From assembly GCA_019119555.1 (NCBI GenBank), contig DWWU01000016.1, positions 43,251 to 107,250 on the forward strand: a stretch of 64,000 nt of DNA, given 5' to 3'. The translations under genes were made by a program, and so were the position numbers. This stretch comes from Candidatus Fusicatenibacter intestinigallinarum. Lineage in GTDB: Bacteria; Bacillota; Clostridia; Lachnospirales; Lachnospiraceae. Shown here one piece after another: positions 16,801-24,934 of the stretch (its first letter is position 1; each line of letters begins with the position of its first letter). The notes under the pieces were generated by a model that did not search any database, was not told the origin of the DNA, and worked only from the letters and a program-made list of their open reading frames with translations.

Positions 16801-18201
16801 ATGAAGAATTTTATGGATTCTGATTTTCTGCTTCAGACTGAGACCGCGAAAATGCTCTATCACGATGCAGCAGAGACCATGCCGATTTTCGATTACCATA
16901 ACCATCTGAACCCGAAAGCGATTCTGGACGACGAGCAGATGGATAACCTGACCCAGGTATGGCTGGGCGGCGACCATTACAAATGGCGTGCAATGCGCGC
17001 AATGGGCGTTCCGGAGGAACTGATAACCGGAAACGGCGCAGATTATGACAAATTCCTGGCATGGGCGCGCACCATCGAAAATTCCATCGGAAATCCGCTG
17101 TATCACTGGACACATCTGGAGCTGCAGCGTTATTTCGGCATCACCGCTCCGCTCTCCGAGGCGACAGCAAAACAGATCTGGGACAGCGCCAACGAGCAGA
17201 TGCGCACCAAAGAGTTTTCCGTTCGCAATCTGATTCTTCGTCAGAATGTTAAATATATGTGCACCACCGATGATCCGGCAGACGACCTGGCATGCCACAA
17301 GGCTCTGAAGGAAGAGAACTTCGGCTGCACCGTACTTCCGACGTTCCGTCCGGAAAAGGCGATGGCCATCGAGAAACCCGCGTATGCAGACTATATCGCA
17401 AAACTGTCTGAAGTTTCCGGCGTGGACATTAAGAATGTGGACGACCTGATGAAAGCTCTGGAAATCCGTATGGACTATTTCATCAGTGTGGGCTGCGTGG
17501 TAACTGACCACAGCCTGGAAGGATGCTTCTATCATCCTGCAACCGTTGAGGATGTGGACCGCGTCATGAAGAAACGCCTGGAAGGCCAGGAGCTGACCGC
17601 TGAAGAGTGCGGTATGTATAAAGGCTACGTTATGATCGCCCTGGGCAAGATGTATGCACGGAAAAACGTTGTTATGCAGCTGCACATCGGCGCACTGCGC
17701 AACAACTCCTCCCGTCAGCTGGCAGCTATCGGCGTGGACTCCGGCTTCGACAGCATGGACGATATCAAATATGCTTCCTATCTGAGCACAATGCTCAACG
17801 AAATGGACAAGGAAAATCTGCTTCCGAAGACGGTTCTCTACTCTCTGAACCCCAACGACAACGAAATGCTCGCCAGCATGGCAGGAAACTTCCAGGGCGG
17901 CGGCATCCGTGGAAAGATGCAGTTCGGAACCGCATGGTGGTTCAATGATCACAAACCGGGCATGGAGGCTCAGCTGACTGTACTGTCCAGCATCGGCCTG
18001 ATCTCCCCGTTCATCGGAATGCTGACAGACTCCAGAAGCTTCCTTTCTTTCCCGCGTCACGAGTATTTCCGCCGCATTCTGTGCAATGTAGTCGGAAACT
18101 GGGTAGAGAACGGCGAGTACCCGAATCATCCGGAGTTCCTGAAGGATCTGGTGAAAAACATCAGCTACAACAACGCATACAACTATTTCTTTACGAAATA
18201 A
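16801..18201 (+). CDS. uxaC: Glucuronate isomerase
   Basis: 466 residues, the normal length for UxaC. It converts D-glucuronate to D-fructuronate (and galacturonate to tagaturonate). Motifs of the amidohydrolase-like barrel are visible: IFDYHNHLNPKAI near residue 35, YHWTHLELQRYFGI, MQLHIGALRNNS, and GTAWWFNDHKPGMEAQLT. The start at 16801 follows GAAGGGAGAA; a longer frame from 16669 would run through the R1 element and is rejected. It completes the upper glucuronate pathway with UxuB and UxuA. Confidence 0.97.
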   Translation: MKNFMDSDFLLQTETAKMLYHDAAETMPIFDYHNHLNPKAILDDEQMDNLTQVWLGGDHYKWRAMRAMGVPEELITGNGADYDKFLAWARTIENSIGNPLYHWTHLELQRYFGITAPLSEATAKQIWDSANEQMRTKEFSVRNLILRQNVKYMCTTDDPADDLACHKALKEENFGCTVLPTFRPEKAMAIEKPAYADYIAKLSEVSGVDIKNVDDLMKALEIRMDYFISVGCVVTDHSLEGCFYHPATVEDVDRVMKKRLEGQELTAEECGMYKGYVMIALGKMYARKNVVMQLHIGALRNNSSRQLAAIGVDSGFDSMDDIKYASYLSTMLNEMDKENLLPKTVLYSLNPNDNEMLASMAGNFQGGGIRGKMQFGTAWWFNDHKPGMEAQLTVLSSIGLISPFIGMLTDSRSFLSFPRHEYFRRILCNVVGNWVENGEYPNHPEFLKDLVKNISYNNAYNYFFTK

Positions 18202-18214
18202 GAAGAATGCAGAA

Positions 18215-18242
18215 GCAGCCGTTTGGCCCGCCAAACGGCTGC
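18215..18242 (+). terminator. Hairpin after uxaC
   Basis: A perfect GCAGCCGTTTGG/CCAAACGGCTGC stem directly after the uxaC stop, without its own T tract. It precedes the stronger terminator next to it and may protect the mRNA 3' end. Confidence 0.6.
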
Positions 18243-18246
18243 CGGA

Positions 18247-18298
18247 AAGAGCCTCTGTGCGGCAGATACACGTTGATCTGCCCACGGGGCTCTTTTTT
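18247..18298 (+). terminator. Rho-independent terminator of the uxu/uxa operon
   Basis: AAAGAGCC...GGCAGAT pairs with ATCTGCC...GGGCTCTTT, followed by a run of T. It ends the uxuA-uxuB-uxaC transcript. Confidence 0.88.
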
Positions 18299-18380
18299 AT
18301 ATAACAGGGGACCGCATTCCCTGCTATATGAAAACGCTCTGCGGGATACGTACTCGCGCAGAGCAGAAATTTGTCGCAAG
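18298..18380 (-). repeat. R2 repeat (TATATAACAGG hairpin plus GC-rich hairpin)
   Basis: Carries the TATAACAGGG/CCCTGCTATA hairpin and CGCTCTGCG/CGCGCAGAGC hairpin, ending at a GCGACAAATTTC motif read on the minus strand. The same block order occurs at 39829-39924 and, partly, at 63800-63870. Confidence 0.75.
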
Positions 18381-18426
18381 GCGGCCGAACGGTAACTTAA
18401 AATTACCTAAAATTTCTCTAATTGAC

Positions 18427-18455
18427 TTGACATTGCCGGCAATATTATATATAAC
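18427..18455 (+). promoter_or_regulatory. Strong sigma-A promoter of the DarA-family gene
   Basis: Perfect TTGACA at 18427-18432, a 17-bp spacer, and TATAAC at 18450-18455. A transcript would begin about 18462 and carry a leader of some 118 nt before the start codon. Confidence 0.82.
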
Positions 18456-18579
18456 TGGTACTATAGAACGCCGACAGGAAATAAATTGCCGGAAAATTCT
18501 GCATTTACGGGAATGCCTGCAGAACATGCAGCATAGCCTTCTTTCCGGGTTCGGCGGGAAACAGGGAGGGATACATATT

Positions 18580-18918
18580 ATGAAACTCTTAATTGCTATC
18601 ATGAAAAAAGAAGACAAGACTGACACAATCGCAGCGCTGAACCAGAAAGGGATTTTTGTCACGGAACTGGCTACCACCGGCGGTTTTCTTCAGGAAAAAA
18701 ATACAACTCTGATGATCGGAACCGAAGACGCTAACGCCCCTATCGCACTGAATGTTCTCCGCGAATATGCAGGGCTCCGGAAATCCGTCACCTATTCGAC
18801 GCCTCACGCAGAAGGCGGAACCGGTTATTCCGGCGCCGGCTACTCTGTTCCCATCGACACAACTGCAGGCGGTTGTACCGTATTTGAACTGACGATGGAT
18901 CGTCTGGAAAAGTTCTGA
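18580..18918 (+). CDS. darA: Cyclic-di-AMP receptor, DarA/PstA (YaaQ) family
   Basis: 112 residues of the PII-like DarA family, which binds c-di-AMP as a trimer in Firmicutes. The N-terminus MKLLIAIMKKEDKTDTIAALN and the segment VTELATTGGFLQEKNTTLMIG match the beta-alpha-beta core, with the conserved Thr-Gly-Gly-Phe-Leu loop that contacts the nucleotide. The Gly-rich insertion GGTGYSGAGYSVP matches the large B-loop. The start has AGGGAGGG upstream. In other Firmicutes the gene usually sits near tmk and holB; here it is isolated between sugar-acid genes, under a near-consensus promoter. Confidence 0.93.
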   Translation: MKLLIAIMKKEDKTDTIAALNQKGIFVTELATTGGFLQEKNTTLMIGTEDANAPIALNVLREYAGLRKSVTYSTPHAEGGTGYSGAGYSVPIDTTAGGCTVFELTMDRLEKF

Positions 18919-18941
18919 TTTGAGCGTTCTGATTTTATGTG

Positions 18942-19028
18942 AAAACGTGCGTCCTGTTCCGGCCGCCTTGGTTCTGCAGATGGAACTGTTCCATGCGGAA
19001 CCGAGACGCCTGAGACGCACGTTTTTTC
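18942..19028 (+). terminator. Terminator of darA
   Basis: AAAACGTGCGTC pairs with GACGCACGTTTT over a long internal branch that has its own GGTTC/GAACC stem, then a T tract. Confidence 0.75.
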
Positions 19029-19077
19029 TATGTAATCACAGAAAACTTCTCCGGCAACTTACCGTTCCTCGATGATC

Positions 19078-19105
19078 GCAACCTTTCAGCCAGCTGAACG
19101 GGAAT
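19078..19105. repeat. R1 short form, degenerate, with 7/8 target duplication
   Basis: A diverged 28-bp copy (core TTCAGCCAGCTGAACGG). Left octamer CGATGATC and right octamer CAATGATC differ at one position. It touches the stop codon of the AraC gene at 19105, so the insertion may have supplied or moved that gene's last codons. Confidence 0.75.
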
Positions 19106-19914
19106 CAATGATCTCCGTTCTGAGGCAGCCGCAAAGCCGCCGCTTTTCTGTACTCGGTCGGCGTCATCCCCTCTCTCTGCCGGAACTGACGCATAAAATG
19201 AAGTTCTGACTCATAGCCGCAGACTTCCGCCAGCATCCACACCGCCAGATCTGTAGTCTCCAGAAGAAATTTTGCCCGCTCCATTCTTGCCTCAATCACA
19301 TCACGGATACAGGAAATTCCGAAAACCTCCCGGTACAGATGCTGAAAATAAGAGACACTCAGATGAAGCTGCGATGCCATCGCCGGAACCTGCCAGTGTT
19401 TCTCCGGCGTATTGTATATTTCCGTTCTGAGCTCCTGCAGTGCGCGGAAATACGGCCTTTCCCACCGTCTGTCCGACTGTTCCTGTATCTGATCCGACAG
19501 ACCGTACAGCAGTCCTCTCAGCAGCGCATCTTCCGCTTCCGCCTGATACCTTCCGCCTGCCCGCCGCTTTCTCACCAGAACACGCAGACATCCGGACAGA
19601 GACGGAAGATCCGGAAGCGCCAGAGGCGTCTGCACCGGAAGATTCAATTCTCCCAACAGTTCCTCCTCTCCTTCCGCCACAAAATGCAGCCAGTCATCTT
19701 TGTAGGGAGTCCCGACTGAGCCGTAACGCACCGGAGCATGCGGCAGAAAAAGAACTGCCGTCTGTGGCTCCGTCTCCGTCCGGATGCCGTTCAGATAAAA
19801 GTAAGCGGGTGATTTTACCAGCAGCAGCGTATAATCGGGCACGCCCGTCTGCCGGAGCATCTCATAAGGATGCGCATGTACCGCGTCATATCCTCCGTAA
19901 ATAAACCGAAGCAT
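19105..19914 (-). CDS. AraC-family transcriptional regulator, probable regulator of the GH88 gene
   Basis: 269 residues with an N-terminal sensor domain (about 1-150; contains LLLVKSPAYFYLNG and a cupin-like strand pattern) and C-terminal AraC helices (about 165-265: MASQLHLSVSYFQHLYREVFG and LAEVCGYESELHFMRQFRQREGMTPTEYRKAAA). It is divergent from the GH88 gene, from which it is separated by 371 bp containing a promoter and two R1 copies. A role in sensing unsaturated uronides is inferred from position. No close relation to the regulator at 12726 is obvious outside the DNA-binding domain. Confidence 0.88.
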   Translation of the reverse strand: MLRFIYGGYDAVHAHPYEMLRQTGVPDYTLLLVKSPAYFYLNGIRTETEPQTAVLFLPHAPVRYGSVGTPYKDDWLHFVAEGEEELLGELNLPVQTPLALPDLPSLSGCLRVLVRKRRAGGRYQAEAEDALLRGLLYGLSDQIQEQSDRRWERPYFRALQELRTEIYNTPEKHWQVPAMASQLHLSVSYFQHLYREVFGISCIRDVIEARMERAKFLLETTDLAVWMLAEVCGYESELHFMRQFRQREGMTPTEYRKAAALRLPQNGDH

Positions 19915-19942
19915 CGTCTCCTCCTCACCTGATCTGTTTCTG

Positions 19943-20019
19943 CGTTACCGTTCAGCCGGATCTGTGCATTCACTGCGCAGACCTGCTGGAAAGCCCAGTG
20001 CCTGCGCCCGGAGCATCCG
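19943..20019 (+). repeat. R1 element, 5' part only
   Basis: Starts GTTACCGTTCAGCC, continues through the GATCTGTGCA/TGCGCAGACC hairpin and fades out after GCATCCG. It has the same orientation as the full copy at 20114, so the two form a pair about 95 bp apart. Confidence 0.75.
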
Positions 20020-20066
20020 TTTCCGCAGAAAAAGCAGAATCCGTCAGTTATTCATATTTTAAGTCA

Positions 20067-20095
20067 TTGCTGCCGGACCGTCAATGTACTATATT
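20067..20095 (+). promoter_or_regulatory. Predicted promoter of the GH88 gene
   Basis: TTGCTG at 20067-20072, a 17-bp spacer and TATATT at 20090-20095. The start point would be near 20102, so the full R1 element at 20114-20246 would be transcribed as part of the leader. Confidence 0.55.
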
Positions 20096-20113
20096 GAAAC
20101 GGTAACGAAAAAC

Positions 20114-20246
20114 GTTACAGTTCAGCCAGGTCTGTGCATTTACTGCACAGAGCGTATGAAAGCATAGCGCCTGTGGGCATCCGGCCCATCGCGAAGCGAT
20201 TTTCAATGGCCGGATACCGCAACAGTTCAGCTGGCTGAACTGTTAC
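20114..20246 (+). repeat. R1 palindromic element, full length, perfect 8-bp target duplication
   Basis: The best-preserved copy, 133 bp. It begins GTTACAGTTCAGCC, then the GGTCTGTGCA/TGCACAGAGC hairpin, the GCATCCGGCC hairpin enclosing ATCGC/GCGAT, and ends in the 28-bp palindrome. CGAAAAAC is present on both sides (20106-20113 and 20247-20254). No coding capacity is seen. Confidence 0.94.
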
Positions 20247-20285
20247 CGAAAAACCTTATTGCACAAAACAGGAGGATAACGGATT

Positions 20286-21437
20286 ATGCTGTATTCACAG
20301 GATCAGACTTGGGCGTCCGAAGCGCTGGAACGCTTTCTATTAAAAATGACTGTCATGCGCGAGCGTGCATGTACAAAAATTCCCTACACCACAAAAAACG
20401 GAAAATATGACGATAATTCCACACTGGCAGCAGAAAAGAGCATGGGGATCGGCTGGTGGACCAATGGTTTCTGGGCCGGTATGATGTGGCTGCTGTATCA
20501 CGAGACAAAAGAGGAACGGTATGCTGAAATCGCTCGCTTTTCCGAAGAACAGCTGGACACCTGTTTTGATGAATTTTATGATCTCAGCCATGATCTGGGT
20601 TTTGTTTACCAGCCCACCGCCGTTGCTGATTACCGCCTGACCGGTTCACAGGCAGGAAGACGGCGGGGACTTCATGCCGCATGTCTTCTCGCCGGCCGGT
20701 TCAATCCTGCAGGAAATTTTATCCGTGCCTGGAACGACTGGGGCGACGGACGCGACACGACCGGATGGGCGATCATTGACTGTATGATGAATCTGAATCT
20801 TCTTTACTGGGCCAGCGACGAACTCGGCGATCCACGCTTCCGCCAGATCGCAATGCTCCATGCCGATACCGCCATGTCTGCATTTGTACGCCCGGACGGT
20901 TCCGTAAACCACATCGTCTCCTTCGATCCGGAAACAGGAATACTTCTCGGCTCCCTGGGCGGTCAGGGCTACGGCGAAGGTTCCTCGTGGACCCGCGGCC
21001 AGGCGTGGGGCATCTATGGTTTTGCGCTGAGCTATGTTCATACCGGAAAGACGGAGTATCTCGACACAGCAAAGCGGATCGCCCACTACTTTATTTCCAA
21101 TATCCCGGAAGATGGACGGATTCCCACAGACTTCCGCGCTCCGGTGGAACCGTTCTATGAAGACGCTTCCGCCGCCGCGATTGCTGCATGCGGATTTCTT
21201 GAGCTTGCAGACCTTGTGCCTGCGCTGGAAAAAGATCTCTACCGGAAGGCCGCTGTGAAACTGCTCAGAACGCTGGACAGCCGGAACTGTGATTACAATC
21301 CCGACACTGACGGTGTTCTCAGGAACTGTACCGCTGCATACCATGACAAAACGCACGAATTTCATATTGTCTACGGCGACTATTTCTATCTGGAAGCCCT
21401 TTTGATGCTGAAGGGCAGCGACTTCCGCATGTGGTAG
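20286..21437 (+). CDS. Glycoside hydrolase family 88 unsaturated glucuronyl hydrolase
   Basis: 383 residues of an (alpha/alpha)6-barrel hydrolase that removes the 4,5-unsaturated uronic acid left by polysaccharide lyases on glycosaminoglycan or related oligosaccharides. Motifs include GIGWWTNGFWAGMMWLLY, SHDLGFVY with one catalytic Asp, DTTGWAIIDCMMNL with the second Asp that attacks the vinyl ether, and SWTRGQAWGIYGF. There is no signal peptide, so it acts on imported oligosaccharides. AGGAGG precedes the ATG. It extends the neighbouring glucuronate pathway to lyase products, though these enter via KDG rather than UxaC. Confidence 0.94.
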   Translation: MLYSQDQTWASEALERFLLKMTVMRERACTKIPYTTKNGKYDDNSTLAAEKSMGIGWWTNGFWAGMMWLLYHETKEERYAEIARFSEEQLDTCFDEFYDLSHDLGFVYQPTAVADYRLTGSQAGRRRGLHAACLLAGRFNPAGNFIRAWNDWGDGRDTTGWAIIDCMMNLNLLYWASDELGDPRFRQIAMLHADTAMSAFVRPDGSVNHIVSFDPETGILLGSLGGQGYGEGSSWTRGQAWGIYGFALSYVHTGKTEYLDTAKRIAHYFISNIPEDGRIPTDFRAPVEPFYEDASAAAIAACGFLELADLVPALEKDLYRKAAVKLLRTLDSRNCDYNPDTDGVLRNCTAAYHDKTHEFHIVYGDYFYLEALLMLKGSDFRMW

Positions 21438-21475
21438 CAGGGCGGCGCAGAAAGTCCATTTCATGCTGTCTGCAT

Positions 21476-22174
21476 TTATGATATTCCGCTGTCTTTGCCA
21501 AGATATTCCAGGATACCGCTGACGATCGCATCTGTGAGTGTCTCCTGATATGCCTGATCGGTGAGAAGCTCCGCTTCCTCCGGGTTGGACAGGAACCCGC
21601 ACTCACAGATAACCAGCGGCACATCAGTCCGCTCCAGCAGATAATAAGTGGTATTCCCCTTCGCCTGCCTGTGATTCTCGGGATCTACCTGCGCAATCAG
21701 TGCATTCTGCAGTTCTTCGGCAAGCTTCTTCCCCTCTGTGGAATCCTCATAGTAAAAAACCTGCGCCCCCTTCACCGAGGCGTCCGGGTAGCTGTTCTGA
21801 TGTATGCTCACCACACAGACGGGTTGTTCCTCATGGATCAGTTCCACCCTTCGCTGCAGATCCTGAACTTTCTTGTTGGAGGAATCTTCATCATACAGAC
21901 CCTGATCGGTTTCCCGGGTCATCACAACCTGAATTCCCTGTTTTTCCAGTTTATCCCTCAGCATCAGAGAAATTTCCAGATTGATCTCTTTTTCCTCCAC
22001 ATCATTGATTCCGATTTTTCCAGGATCCATCCCTCCGTGCCCCGGGTCCACAACAACTGTTTTCTTTTCCCCATTGATGTTTTCCACCAGCTTAGCCCCC
22101 TCCCGCGACAGGCAGTAAGCGGCGATCAGAAACAATACCGCCATCAGAACTTCCATCGTCTTTCTTTTCAGCAC
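21476..22174 (-). CDS. cwlD: N-acetylmuramoyl-L-alanine amidase, CwlD type
   Basis: About 232 residues. An N-terminal membrane anchor or signal (MEVLMAVLFLIAAYC) precedes an Amidase_3 catalytic domain with VVVDPGHGGMDPG (zinc His), the Glu in EKEINLEIS, VSIHQN (zinc His), and the catalytic CECGFLSN. CwlD starts muramic-delta-lactam formation in spore cortex, needed for germination; length and architecture fit CwlD better than vegetative amidases. The GTG at 22174 is chosen because the ATG at 22192 lies inside the terminator hairpin of the upstream gene; an ATG at 22156 is a further option. Confidence 0.88.
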   Translation of the reverse strand: MLKRKTMEVLMAVLFLIAAYCLSREGAKLVENINGEKKTVVVDPGHGGMDPGKIGINDVEEKEINLEISLMLRDKLEKQGIQVVMTRETDQGLYDEDSSNKKVQDLQRRVELIHEEQPVCVVSIHQNSYPDASVKGAQVFYYEDSTEGKKLAEELQNALIAQVDPENHRQAKGNTTYYLLERTDVPLVICECGFLSNPEEAELLTDQAYQETLTDAIVSGILEYLGKDSGIS

Positions 22175-22221
22175 AAAAAACCCCCGCTGCATATACTCTA
22201 CCTATGTATATGCAGCGGGGG
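22175..22221 (-). terminator. Terminator of the DivIVA-like gene
   Basis: On the minus strand CCCCCGCTGCATATA pairs with TATATGCAGCGGGGG and is followed by TTTTTT. It lies immediately before cwlD and overlaps one of the possible cwlD starts. Confidence 0.85.
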
Positions 22222-22261
22222 GGCCGTTTCAAACCTCCGCACCGGGAACAAGCCGGATGTA

Positions 22262-23119
22262 TCAGGATTCCTCATCGTCTTTCAGAAGGCGGTGAATCTC
22301 ATTTTCAAGTTCCTCATCAAACTCCATATCTTCGTCCAGAAATTCTGCCGTCTCCGCTTTCTTCTCCTCAGCGCCGGGCGTTTTCCCCTCCTGCTTCTCC
22401 TGCGGATTACTGACCTGCGGCTGTTCCTTTCCGTCCTGCTTATTTTCCTGCTTTCCGGCCTCTTTCGCCGCGTTTGCCTGCAGCTCTCTGAAAAAAGGCT
22501 CCATCCTGTCAGAGGATCTGTCCAGGGCGTCTTTTACCATGCGCACCTTCTTATAGCTCTCCAGAAATCCTTTCTGCAGCGCGTCCATTGCCCGGATAAT
22601 CTGCGTCACTTCTGTCTGTACCATGCGGTAACCGCTGGAACCCTGGGCCATCTGCTGCTGCATAAACTGCTGCGCTTCCTTCGCCTGCTGCTCAATCTTG
22701 GCTTCGTAAACCGCTACAACCTCTTCTTCTTTCTCCCGGGCTTCTTTCACCAGCCGCGCGCAGTCCTCTTTGGTCTCCTGAAGCATTTTTTCACATTTTT
22801 CCTTCGTTTCCGCCATCATATTGTCGGAACGAACTTTCGCGTCAAACACCAGTTTTCCGATGCTGTCATAATTGTCAATATAGCTCTGATATTTTTCCCT
22901 GATGTCTTTCTGGAGCTGTTCGATCTCCGTTTCCTTTGCCCTGACAGACTGCCGCAGCTCCTCAATCAGACTGTCGCGCTCTGCAATCTGCTCCTCCAGG
23001 CTTTTCCTCTCCGCATCGGCCTCGTCCCGGGCCTCCCGGAACTTTGCCATAACGTCCTCTTTGTCAAATCCCCCCATCAGCGTGGTTTTAAATAAAGATT
23101 CATCCAGTTCTGCTGCCAT
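22262..23119 (-). CDS. DivIVA-like coiled-coil protein
   Basis: 285 residues, predicted mainly helical. Residues 8-25 (FKTTLMGGFDKEDVMAKF) resemble the N-terminal membrane-curvature domain of DivIVA/GpsB proteins. A long heptad-like coiled coil rich in Glu, Lys and Gln covers about 25-200, and an acidic low-complexity tail follows. Such proteins recruit cell-wall or chromosome partners at poles and septa. The start at 23119 has GGAGG eight bases upstream. It is 22 bp downstream of the GH18 gene, so the two are likely co-transcribed. The DivIVA assignment is moderate, from the N-terminal motif only. Confidence 0.65.
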   Translation of the reverse strand: MAAELDESLFKTTLMGGFDKEDVMAKFREARDEADAERKSLEEQIAERDSLIEELRQSVRAKETEIEQLQKDIREKYQSYIDNYDSIGKLVFDAKVRSDNMMAETKEKCEKMLQETKEDCARLVKEAREKEEEVVAVYEAKIEQQAKEAQQFMQQQMAQGSSGYRMVQTEVTQIIRAMDALQKGFLESYKKVRMVKDALDRSSDRMEPFFRELQANAAKEAGKQENKQDGKEQPQVSNPQEKQEGKTPGAEEKKAETAEFLDEDMEFDEELENEIHRLLKDDEES

Positions 23120-23141
23120 TTGATACTCCTCCATTCTTTTG

Positions 23142-24842
23142 TTATTCCGTGAGATGACTGGAGATAATGTTCCAGACCGTTGCGCGCTCAAATCCAAGTT
23201 TCCACTCCGCGACGCCGGAAAGGCCATACTCTTCAATCAGTTTCATTTTTTCCTCGATGGACTGTTCATCTTCCATCCATATGGTATACCGGGCAGTGTC
23301 TGTCTCAACCGTCGCCACATTCTGTCCTACAGACGCATCCCAGGTTTTTGTCATTCCCATCTGTGTCACATACTGATCCGCGCCGTCCATACCCAGCACC
23401 TCGCTGGTCACGCCCACCTGACCAAAGTTTTCCGTCCAGATCCGCGTATAGAACGGAATCGCGCAGATAATCTTTTCCGCGGGGATATCCTCCAGCAGCG
23501 TCTGAATTCCGCTCTCCACAAACGGAAGGGACGCTACAGAACCCGCCTCCTCGCTGCCGGCGTAGTGTTCATCATATCCCATCATAACCATATAATCGAT
23601 GGTCTTTGCCTGTTCTCCCCTGTTATAATACTCCGTAAACGGCTGAGGCACAGCCGTATCCACAGACACCACAAGGTTTGCCGCATGGGCTGCCGCTGAC
23701 AGTTCTCTCAGGAACTGAATATAGTGGGGAATCGACGCCTCCGTCAGCTGCTCGAAATCCACATTGATTCCATCCATCCCTGTCTGCTGTGCGGCCTGGA
23801 TCAGCTGGCTGATGATATTGGTGCGCACCGAATGGCTGGCAAGAGCCGTTTCCGTGCTGAAATTCTCATTAAAGTTGTCAACCAGCCCCCACACCTCCAT
23901 GCCTGCTCCGTGGGCCTGACTGACATAATCCGCGCTGGCCAGACTGGACAGGGTTCCCGTGTTATCCACCACAGAAAACCAGGTCGGCGATATCACGTTG
24001 ACTCCTGTCACATTTGCAATCGCCGATCCCAGCGCATCGTTGGCCGCCTGCGAAGTCGTCTGATGCCATGCAAGATTGATTTTGTGATCCCGTCGGATTC
24101 CGGCAAACACAAGGCTGGCGTCCTGTGCATGAGACGGCGCTTCCCGGGCGTCAGAGACATCCTGACGTTCCACATAACCGATGTATCCGTCCTGCGTCTC
24201 CACCTGCATCCATTCGTCAAGCGTTTCCTGCAGATAAAGAATCTCTCCTCCGGCGACCGATGTAAGAATCTCGCTTTTGATTCCTCCCCGATACCTCACG
24301 GGAGTCTCATCGGCAGTAACCTCCACCTGAGTCAGACCGTTCCACTCTGTCCGGCACACCGCACGGTTCGGATCCGTATAGAACGCATAATCCATATCCG
24401 TATACTGCTTCACAAATTCCAGGGCAATACAGACGGTACCGTCCGCTTCCATCTGCACAGCCGCCTGTCCGCCCGAAGTGCTGTATGTCGTATCTCCCGG
24501 AGCAACCGTCATCACACCGGAAGGAATTGTCAGTAAAATAGCCTGGGATTCCTGATCCCAGTAAAAACCACTGTTCAGTTCACTGGAAACAAAGCTGACC
24601 GAAGCATAGATCTCACCCTGAATCATCCGGCCTTTCTCTTCGCTGACACTGCCGTTGATAACCAGCGCGGCCTCCGTATCGTCGTTCAGCTGAAAGTATG
24701 CTTTCTGATCCATCTGTTCTGTGCTCGGCGTATATCTCTGCACCAGAAAAGAAATACATCCCGCCGCCGCAAGCACAACGATCAGCAGGATTACCACCAG
24801 AACAGGCGAAACTCTCCCCTTCTTTTTCCTGTTCTTCTGCAT
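23142..24842 (-). CDS. Secreted or membrane-anchored GH18 hydrolase with SH3-like domain
   Basis: 566 residues. One N-terminal transmembrane or signal segment (about 13-35) is followed by a copper-amine-oxidase-N-like region (about 70-170, PNRAVCRTEWNG), an SH3-like domain (about 180-230, ILYLQETLDEWMQVETQDGYIGYV) and a C-terminal GH18 barrel (about 245-566). The GH18 signature DGINVDFE contains the catalytic Glu. Architecture resembles spore-cortex or peptidoglycan N-acetylglucosaminidases of the SleL/YaaH group. The neighbouring cwlD supports a role in spore cortex or cell wall remodelling. Confidence 0.88.
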   Translation of the reverse strand: MQKNRKKKGRVSPVLVVILLIVVLAAAGCISFLVQRYTPSTEQMDQKAYFQLNDDTEAALVINGSVSEEKGRMIQGEIYASVSFVSSELNSGFYWDQESQAILLTIPSGVMTVAPGDTTYSTSGGQAAVQMEADGTVCIALEFVKQYTDMDYAFYTDPNRAVCRTEWNGLTQVEVTADETPVRYRGGIKSEILTSVAGGEILYLQETLDEWMQVETQDGYIGYVERQDVSDAREAPSHAQDASLVFAGIRRDHKINLAWHQTTSQAANDALGSAIANVTGVNVISPTWFSVVDNTGTLSSLASADYVSQAHGAGMEVWGLVDNFNENFSTETALASHSVRTNIISQLIQAAQQTGMDGINVDFEQLTEASIPHYIQFLRELSAAAHAANLVVSVDTAVPQPFTEYYNRGEQAKTIDYMVMMGYDEHYAGSEEAGSVASLPFVESGIQTLLEDIPAEKIICAIPFYTRIWTENFGQVGVTSEVLGMDGADQYVTQMGMTKTWDASVGQNVATVETDTARYTIWMEDEQSIEEKMKLIEEYGLSGVAEWKLGFERATVWNIISSHLTE

Positions 24843-24934
24843 TGTTCATCCTCCGTCCTCCCCTGTGGGGATTTTCTCTCCATTTGTTCTTAATGCACAG
24901 AATTCTTTTGCCTGTCATAACAGCTCCAGTATAA

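Noticed and set aside
18456..18579. c-di-AMP (ydaO-type) riboswitch in the darA leader
   Set aside because: The conserved junction motifs of that aptamer are not visible; only small hairpins are seen.
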